A DNA stretch of 64,000 nucleotides. It comes from an uncultured Bacteroidales bacterium (lineage in GTDB: Bacteria; Bacteroidota; Bacteroidia; Bacteroidales; Paludibacteraceae). The first letter of the stretch is position 1; each line of letters opens with the position of its first letter. The stretch is taken from the NCBI GenBank assembly GCA_900319035.1, contig ONMU01000001.1, positions 31,659-95,658 of the forward strand. The letters are read 5' to 3'. Shown one piece after another: positions 59,792 to 64,000 of this stretch. A model generated the notes under the pieces. That model worked only from the letters and a program-made list of their open reading frames with translations. It was not told the DNA's origin and made no database searches. Made by a program: the position numbers and the translations under genes.

Positions 59792-60097
59792 ATGAAATTC
59801 TACACACAAGAGCAAATGGTAAACAAGCATGTTGGAGCCAAAGGAACTCCGGCACGCGAGGAGTATGATGAGCAGGTAGAGTTAATGCTCGTTGGCGAAG
59901 CTATTCGTAAAGCGCGCCAAGCTAAATCGTTGTCTCAGGAGCAATTAGGTGAGATTGTGGGCGTTCAAAAGGCACAAATCTCCCGTCTTGAAAATGGAAA
60001 GAACCTTACGTTGGCTTCTATCTGCAAACTCTTTAAGGCCTTAGGTCAACAAGTGTCCTTGGAAATCCCGTCTATTGGCAGAGTAGCGCTTTGTTAA
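59792..60097 (+). CDS. higA: XRE-family antitoxin
   Basis: Helix-turn-helix antitoxin of 101 residues, partner of the preceding toxin and probable repressor of the operon. Seen: an N-terminal toxin-binding part and an HTH domain with KSLSQEQLGEIVGVQKAQIS (about 45-64), then RLENGKNLTLASICKLFKALG. An AGGAGG-like sequence precedes the ATG. Confidence 0.87.
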   Translation: MKFYTQEQMVNKHVGAKGTPAREEYDEQVELMLVGEAIRKARQAKSLSQEQLGEIVGVQKAQISRLENGKNLTLASICKLFKALGQQVSLEIPSIGRVALC

Positions 60098-60189
60098 AAC
60101 GGCGTTGTCGCTATTCTCCTTTAAACGCTCAAACATACGGACAAAACACCATCAAAACACATTGGAAAAGTAAAATAATATATAATCTA

Positions 60190-60471
60190 ATGAGGGCGAT
60201 GAATAAAACAATTTTTAAATCCTGCATTTCTTTGATGTTAGGAATCCTATTTTATTACTATTCAGCAAATGGATTGGACTATCTTCCGCCCCTGTTGTAT
60301 TGGATATTAGTTGCATTACAGTTATCAGCTTATTTCGAGATTATGAGTATACTTTGGACCAATACAAGTTCATTCTGTAAATCTAACTATGGCTGGTATT
60401 ATCCCCTGTTTCTAACTATATTGTATCTTGTTCCATCATTATTTGTTATTATTAAACATTTTCTGGAGTAA
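60190..60471 (+). CDS. Small membrane protein of unknown function
   Basis: About 93 residues with three hydrophobic segments (ISLMLGILFYYYSANG, LLYWILVALQLSAYFEIMSI, PLFLTILYLVPSLFVIIKHF). No known family recognised. The frame is open from 60091, overlapping the antitoxin gene, but the hydrophobic protein probably starts at the ATG at 60190 or 60199. It is very AT-rich. It could belong to the toxin-antitoxin unit or be a separate orphan. Confidence 0.5.
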   Translation: MRAMNKTIFKSCISLMLGILFYYYSANGLDYLPPLLYWILVALQLSAYFEIMSILWTNTSSFCKSNYGWYYPLFLTILYLVPSLFVIIKHFLE

Positions 60472-60513
60472 TACTAATTCCATGAAGAAATTAAAAGAAA
60501 GTGACAACTTGAG

Positions 60514-60560
60514 GTGACCCCAAAAAAGAGATTAATGCACTCTATTGAGTGAACTTAAGT
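60514..60560. other. Fragment resembling the start of the small gene at 63470
   Basis: About 50 bases similar to 63470-63520, including ACC, an A run, TTAATGCACTC and GAGTG. In frame it would read DPKKEINALY and stop. It may be a gene remnant or a shared hairpin (CACTC-AATA-GAGTG on the minus strand) that helps end the ATPase transcript. Confidence 0.4.
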
Positions 60561-60562
60561 CA

Positions 60563-61747
60563 TTACCGAAAAAGAAGACGCAAGTCCGTTTGTAGGAAAT
60601 CAGCAAGAGGAATACCCTCGTTCCCTACAACGAAAGCTTGCAACGGCTTGTATTTGTTATTAAAGAGATGAAGTCCGGCATTGGTGCGGGCGTTATTACT
60701 TTTCACCTCAATCGCGACGATAGACAGCCCACGCTGAAGAATAAAATCCACCTCAGCGTTATTCTCCCGCCAGTAATAAACTTGCATGCGGTGTTTTTCT
60801 GCCTGCGAAAGCAGATAACTGCCTACTGCCGATTCTACTTGGCGCCCCCATAAGGCAGCATCGGTTCGGACGGTAGCAAAAGTAGTTTGGTTATATACAT
60901 TCATTAGGGCGTTATCAAACACCTGCAGTTTCGGCGTGCTGCTATATTTACGTGCCTTATCGCGAGCATATTTCTGCAATCCTGATACCAAGTTGGCTTC
61001 CGAGAGCAGTTGCAAATAGTTGGCTAACGTGGTGGCGTTGCCTGCCTCCTGCAGGTTGCCTAACATTTTCCGGAACGATAATTCTTCTCCGGAATAGGCA
61101 CAGCATATCGTGAATAACTGACGCAGCAAGGCGGGTTTATAGATATTGCTGGTTTGCAGAACATCTTTATTGATGGATGCCTCTAAAATGGCATTCTCAA
61201 CATAGTTCCGCCATCTGTCTTCATCTGTTATCATCTCCGCAGCTCCGGGGTAGCCGCCATAATAGATATAGGTGTCGAGATCCCAACCGAACGCCTCGTG
61301 CATCTCGGAGTAGGTCCAATGAGTCATTCGAATGAGCTCAAATCGTCCGGCTAAGGACTCTGTAAGACCATTCATAATCATTAGACGGGAAGAACCTAAG
61401 AGCACAAGTTTAATAGGTAGATGATTAAATGTATCGAGATCCCATTCTTTTTTGACTCGTTCAGACCAATTGGGAATTTTCTGAACCTCATCAATGACTA
61501 CGATCAGTTGGGCCAGCCCTTGAGACTGCACCATCAGTCTGGCTGACTGCCATTTTTCCGCCAGCCATTCATCGGAAGCAAAGATATTATCTGCCGAAAA
61601 GAACAGATGAGGAATGTCAATCTGCTCCATAGCTTGGGATACCATCGTTGTTTTTCCTACCTGACGAGGTCCAACGATCACTTGAATGAACTTTCTCGGC
61701 TCTTTTAGCCTTTCTATAAGTTCCTTAATTTCAGCTCTTTGTATCAT
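60563..61747 (-). CDS. AAA ATPase with DUF4143 domain
   Basis: Protein of 394 residues: an N-terminal AAA domain (Walker A VGPRQVGKTTM, about 25-35; Walker B LIVVIDEVQKI) and a C-terminal DUF4143 part that ends with a nuclease-like core (YYWRENNAEVDFILQRG with IVAIEVKS). Such proteins are common, mobile and of unknown role; the C-terminal PD-(D/E)xK-like motif suggests DNA processing or defence. The ATG at 61747 follows a promoter at 61816-61847. Its AT content matches the accessory stretch around it. Confidence 0.88.
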   Translation of the reverse strand: MIQRAEIKELIERLKEPRKFIQVIVGPRQVGKTTMVSQAMEQIDIPHLFFSADNIFASDEWLAEKWQSARLMVQSQGLAQLIVVIDEVQKIPNWSERVKKEWDLDTFNHLPIKLVLLGSSRLMIMNGLTESLAGRFELIRMTHWTYSEMHEAFGWDLDTYIYYGGYPGAAEMITDEDRWRNYVENAILEASINKDVLQTSNIYKPALLRQLFTICCAYSGEELSFRKMLGNLQEAGNATTLANYLQLLSEANLVSGLQKYARDKARKYSSTPKLQVFDNALMNVYNQTTFATVRTDAALWGRQVESAVGSYLLSQAEKHRMQVYYWRENNAEVDFILQRGLSIVAIEVKSNNARTNAGLHLFNNKYKPLQAFVVGNEGIPLADFLQTDLRLLFR

Positions 61748-61815
61748 ATTAACCAAAAATGTTCAAAAGTCGGACAAAAAATGTTCAGTTGGTGAATCAT
61801 TTAATATTTCGGCTG

Positions 61816-61847
61816 CAAAGGTACAACTTTTTTCGCAAATATGCAAA
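61816..61847 (-). promoter_or_regulatory. Promoter of the ATPase gene
   Basis: TTTG (complement of 61844-61847), 20 bases, TACCTTTG (complement of 61816-61823). Confidence 0.8.
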
Positions 61848-62262
61848 TAAATTTGAAGAAAAATCACTCAATGAGGGATATTTAGCTATTTTATCTATTA
61901 ACCCAATAAAACAAAGTTGTGTGACTTTTATTAGATTTCGTTATCTAATTAGACCATTTTACGAAAAACACAGAAAAAATGCGATTTTTTGCATTTTATT
62001 TGCACAAGTCAAAAAAAAGCAGTAATTTTGTTGCCGATTTTCTATTGCATCGCTCTGAGAAATGAGCGCATACATAGAATAAAAAAGGTGCAAACGTGCA
62101 CTTATTAAAATATACAAAGGGTTTTGCTCTTATTCCCGCCTTTTAGACATCTGGTAAAATTATCGTCCAAGAATTGTATAACTCTTTAAGTGATGTGCAA
62201 AAAATGCGTGCCCTAATGAGGAATATGTTTATTGGTTAATATCATTAAAATATAATTAAATA
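61848..62262. other. Intergenic region and long leader before the LRR gene
   Basis: 61848-61998 is AT-rich, with a possible hairpin (AAAATGC/GCATTTT, 61978-61997) abutting the next promoter. 62037-62262 is a predicted leader of about 225 bases holding a small hairpin GTGCA-AACG-TGCAC and a 7-codon frame near 62195 (MCKKCVP). No conserved RNA was recognised. Confidence 0.45.
61999..62030 (+). promoter_or_regulatory. Promoter of the LRR gene (shared-spacer class)
   Basis: TTTG (61999-62002), spacer with AAGTCAAAAAAAAGCAG, TAATTTTG (62023-62030). Confidence 0.82.
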
Positions 62263-63228
62263 ATGAAAAGAATTATTTTGAGTTTGAGCATCGCTTTGGC
62301 AGGAGTGCTGAACATGCAAGCGGAGAAGAAAGATTTTCCGGTTGATTTTAGTATTGACGGATTCGATTATCAGATTGTTAAGGATCACGGTGGCAATCTG
62401 TTGTCGGTTTGGGTAGCAGATGACGAAGAACCGTACAAAACAGGAACTGTGACGATTCCTACTTCCTTTTTACACAATGGTAAGAACTGTGTGGTCACGG
62501 CAATCAACTATTATTGGCCCACGGAAAACGGAATCACCAAACTGATTGTTCCTATTGGTATTGATTCTATCCTAAATTCAGCGTTTTTTTATTGTTCTGC
62601 GTTGCAAGAGGTTGATATTCAGTATGTAAAGTATATTGGTGATTATGCTTTCTATGGCACGTCTATCAAACAATTGGATCTGTCCGGCGCGTATTTGAAA
62701 CAGCTGGGGCAAGGAGCTTTCGACCAGAATAAGCAGATGACCAAACTGACCATTTCGGCGCCACAATTGAAGGAACTACCGGATTTTGCTTTCGCTATGT
62801 GTGAGAAGCTGTCAGACATCTCTCTCGGTTTATATATCACGAAACTCGGCAGACAGGCTTTTGCAATCAATCCTGCTCTTACTACCATCACACTTCCTGC
62901 TTCCATCATATCGTTAGGCGATGAGGTGTTCTACAATGATGAGAATCTCAAAGAAATAAAGGTCTTGGCACTGAACCCTCCGACCTGTACTACCAAGACC
63001 TTTGACGGCTTGGATAAGTCTAAAATCAAAGTGATTGTTCCTATTGGCAGGGCATCGGCTTACAAGAACGCCACCGGTTGGAAGGATATGAATATCTCAG
63101 ACGGCACGCAAGCAGTGGAACAAGTAGAAGCTTCTCAAGATCCATCTTCCAAAACCATCGAGAACGGCCAGATACTTATCCGCAAAGACGATAAAATCTA
63201 TACTTTAACGGGAAATGAAGTACGATAA
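62263..63228 (+). CDS. BspA-like leucine-rich repeat protein, secreted
   Basis: Exported protein of 321 residues. Seen: a signal peptide (1-20, ending MQA), an N-terminal part containing YKTGTVTIPTSFLHNGKNCV, then five or six LRR_5 repeats of about 23 residues (for example LQEVDIQYVKYIGDYAFYGT, LTTITLPASIISLGDEVFYN), and the tail KTIENGQILIRKDDKIYTLT followed by GNEVR. BspA-type repeats mediate binding to host or other bacterial surfaces. The tail is shared with three other proteins in the window. Confidence 0.88.
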   Translation: MKRIILSLSIALAGVLNMQAEKKDFPVDFSIDGFDYQIVKDHGGNLLSVWVADDEEPYKTGTVTIPTSFLHNGKNCVVTAINYYWPTENGITKLIVPIGIDSILNSAFFYCSALQEVDIQYVKYIGDYAFYGTSIKQLDLSGAYLKQLGQGAFDQNKQMTKLTISAPQLKELPDFAFAMCEKLSDISLGLYITKLGRQAFAINPALTTITLPASIISLGDEVFYNDENLKEIKVLALNPPTCTTKTFDGLDKSKIKVIVPIGRASAYKNATGWKDMNISDGTQAVEQVEASQDPSSKTIENGQILIRKDDKIYTLTGNEVR

Positions 63229-63245
63229 ACAACATATTTATTAGA

Positions 63246-63293
63246 AAAAAATCGGCATACATTTGCGTATGTCGATTTTTTGTTGTACCTTTG
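63246..63293 (+). promoter_or_regulatory. Combined terminator and promoter
   Basis: A 15-bp hairpin (5' arm 63246-63260, loop ATTTGC, 3' arm 63267-63281 ending in six T) ends the LRR transcript. Its loop contains the -33 TTTG (63262-63265), and TACCTTTG (63286-63293) follows with the standard 20-base spacing. The next transcript therefore starts from the terminator of the previous one. Confidence 0.85.
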
Positions 63294-63297
63294 CAGC

Positions 63298-63434
63298 CAC
63301 AATTAAGAAAGAAGGAAGGAGATAGACAGAAAAACAACGCAGATTAGTAGAGCCGTAACATTCTACTTTCTCAGTAATCCCCCAATAATACATTCAATCG
63401 AGCAGTCTCGCTGGAATGCGAGGCTGCTCTTTTT
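63298..63434 (+). ncRNA. Candidate small RNA or transcription attenuator
   Basis: About 137 bases between the promoter above and a strong intrinsic terminator (12-bp stem, 63400-63429, then T run). No start codon with a useful frame is inside. A second hairpin, GTAGA/TCTAC, lies around 63348-63367, and a purine-rich stretch (AAGAAGGAAGGAGATAGA) is near the 5' end. It is either a free small RNA or the attenuator leader of the small gene at 63470. No known RNA family recognised. Confidence 0.6.
63400..63434 (+). terminator. Terminator of the candidate small RNA
   Basis: Stem GAGCAGTCTCGC/GCGAGGCTGCTC (one G-T pair), loop TGGAAT, then five T. Confidence 0.9.
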
Positions 63435-63469
63435 CTATATAAAACCCAATTATTCAACATCAAACAACA

Positions 63470-63735
63470 ATGACCAAAAAAAAGATTTTAATGCACTCTT
63501 TATCGAGTGGTTCAAGTGCCTGTTAGACGAAGCTTGCACAAGTACTGAAGTAGAGGAAATCCTTGATTGGATTGATCACAATCATTTCTTTATGGACGAC
63601 GCCCAGAAGGACGCCGTCCGTATTTTCTATGATCGGCTCAATGGACTTCCAAAACAAACGAAGCGTACATCCGATTTTTTCGGTATAGACTCGAAAACAG
63701 TATATAATTATACCAAAAAAATGAGGACTAAATGA
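63470..63735 (+). CDS. Small gene needing a -1 frameshift (or a pseudogene)
   Basis: From ATG 63470 the zero frame (MTKKKILMHS and so on) stops after 18 codons. A -1 shift at the slippery sequence A-AAA-AAG inside the eight-A run leads into an open frame of about 85 residues: DFNALFIEWFKCLLDEACTS, then WIDHNHFFMDDAQKDAVRIF and a C-terminal part ending DFFGIDSKTVYNYTKKMRTK that looks like a helix-turn-helix. The coding quality of the -1 frame is good. Alternatives are translation from the internal ATG at 63592 (47 residues), a sequencing error in the A run, or decay. Family not recognised. Confidence 0.5.
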
Positions 63736-63776
63736 CGATTGTGGAAAATTTCCCGAGTTTCTATTTTAAAAAGCAG

Positions 63777-63784
63777 TACCTTTG
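63777..63784 (+). promoter_or_regulatory. -7 box before the last gene
   Basis: TACCTTTG preceded by AAAAAGCAG as in the shared-spacer class, but without a TTG at -33. Confidence 0.55.
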
Positions 63785-63803
63785 CACCGGATTTCCAAAA
63801 CAA

Positions 63804-63817
63804 GGCTGGCGCCAGCC
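63804..63817. other. 14-base perfect palindrome in a leader
   Basis: GGCTGGCGCCAGCC, just after the expected transcript start of the last gene. It could be an operator or a leader hairpin. Confidence 0.45.
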
Positions 63818-63840
63818 ATAATTTATAAACCCGCGATGAC

Positions 63841-63901
63841 GAATCGTACATGGACTCAATCGTCCATCAATCGTACCTCGTCAATCGTCAAATCGTCAAT
63901 T
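63841..63901. repeat. Short-word repeat array (CAATCGTC)
   Basis: Six copies of CAATCGTC or CAATCGTAC words directly before the start of the last gene. Confidence 0.8.
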
Positions 63902-63907
63902 AAAATT

Positions 63908-64000
63908 ATGGCAACTAAAAAGAACTTGACCCTCTCCCAGCACGAAGGTCAACCCCATCTCAAACCGTACTGCCAAGCAGCCAAAGAGGCGGCAGAACGC
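63908..64000 (+). CDS. Partial gene at the right edge, unknown
   Basis: ATG at 63908 opens a frame that runs off the window. The 31 visible residues (MATKKNLTLSQHEGQPHLKP, then YCQAAKEAAER) are polar and basic and match nothing I recognise. The start is preceded by a CAATCGTC repeat array and a -7 box. Confidence 0.5.
   Translation, partial: MATKKNLTLSQHEGQPHLKPYCQAAKEAAER

Noticed and set aside
61759-62025. 88-codon plus-strand frame upstream of the LRR gene
   Set aside because: It runs through two promoters, is very AT-rich and shows no protein features.

Overview
The window looks like a chromosomal segment of a Bacteroidota bacterium, most probably order Bacteroidales; family and genus cannot be fixed from the sequence. 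The signs are a 286-residue Bacteroidetes-type primary sigma factor, at least 20 promoters of the form (T)TTG-N20-TAnnTTTG, DUF3467, PCMD, GldD and Porin_10-type proteins, a bacteroidete glycogen cluster, and secreted proteins that share a C-terminal tail. No rRNA, CRISPR array, prophage or insertion sequence was seen; one tRNA gene (Arg, anticodon UCU) is present.

Layout. 1-12.3 kb (minus strand): partial dipeptidyl peptidase III, nucleoside phosphorylase, four-helix-bundle protein, DUF3467, glycosyltransferase, PCMD protein, a redox membrane protein with a small lipoprotein, Maf, ParC, a 53-residue membrane protein, DprA, VanZ-like protein, Upp. 12.4-15.3 kb (plus): DUF5063, 3'-5' exonuclease, alkaline phosphatase. 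15.4-26.7 kb (minus): two large secreted proteins, a BASS transporter, Dus, a PgpH-like HD phosphodiesterase, a GGGP synthase-TadA fusion, GldD. 26.9-38.5 kb (plus): mannose-1-phosphate guanylyltransferase, glycogen debranching enzyme, GT4 glycogen synthase-like enzyme, GH57 enzyme, porin, ClpC, thioredoxin, tRNA-Arg, RpoD. 38.5-41 kb (minus): RHH protein, outer-membrane-like protein, an N-terminally minimal RNase R. 41-55.7 kb (plus): glucan phosphorylase, secreted protein, PanD-Tgt-LptF/G operon, small secreted protein, TypA, a trigger factor lacking its PPIase domain, Mpl, dCMP deaminase, S41 protease. 55.7-58.3 kb (minus): PepD, AnsA. 58.4-64 kb: aldo/keto reductase, then an AT-richer accessory stretch with a HigBA-like toxin-antitoxin pair, an ATPase, a leucine-rich-repeat secreted protein, a candidate small RNA or attenuator, and a small gene that needs a -1 frameshift.

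The most unusual feature is a genome-wide habit rather than one gene. Most operon junctions carry a short tandem array built from a 7-16 base word, and the word differs from site to site (TGTACAA, CATTTACC, GTTGAAA, TTTAGTG, CTAGACGCA, TTGACGATT and others). Many arrays hold the stop codon of one gene or the start codon of the next. Similar arrays are also translated in frame inside at least eight genes: at protein termini, in domain linkers, and as the linker that joins GGGP synthase to TadA. A separate 44-bp dispersed repeat occurs in two genes and is translated in two different reading frames. These look like a family of gene-invading mini-repeats, comparable in behaviour to Rickettsia palindromic elements.

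Regulation. RpoD and its probable promoters are both in the window. Four promoters, ahead of tRNA-Arg/rpoD, panD, typA and the LRR gene, share an almost identical spacer as well as the two boxes. In two places the -33 box lies in or beside the loop of the preceding gene's terminator hairpin, giving combined terminator-promoter modules. Two divergent gene pairs use overlapping promoters whose -33 boxes form one palindrome.
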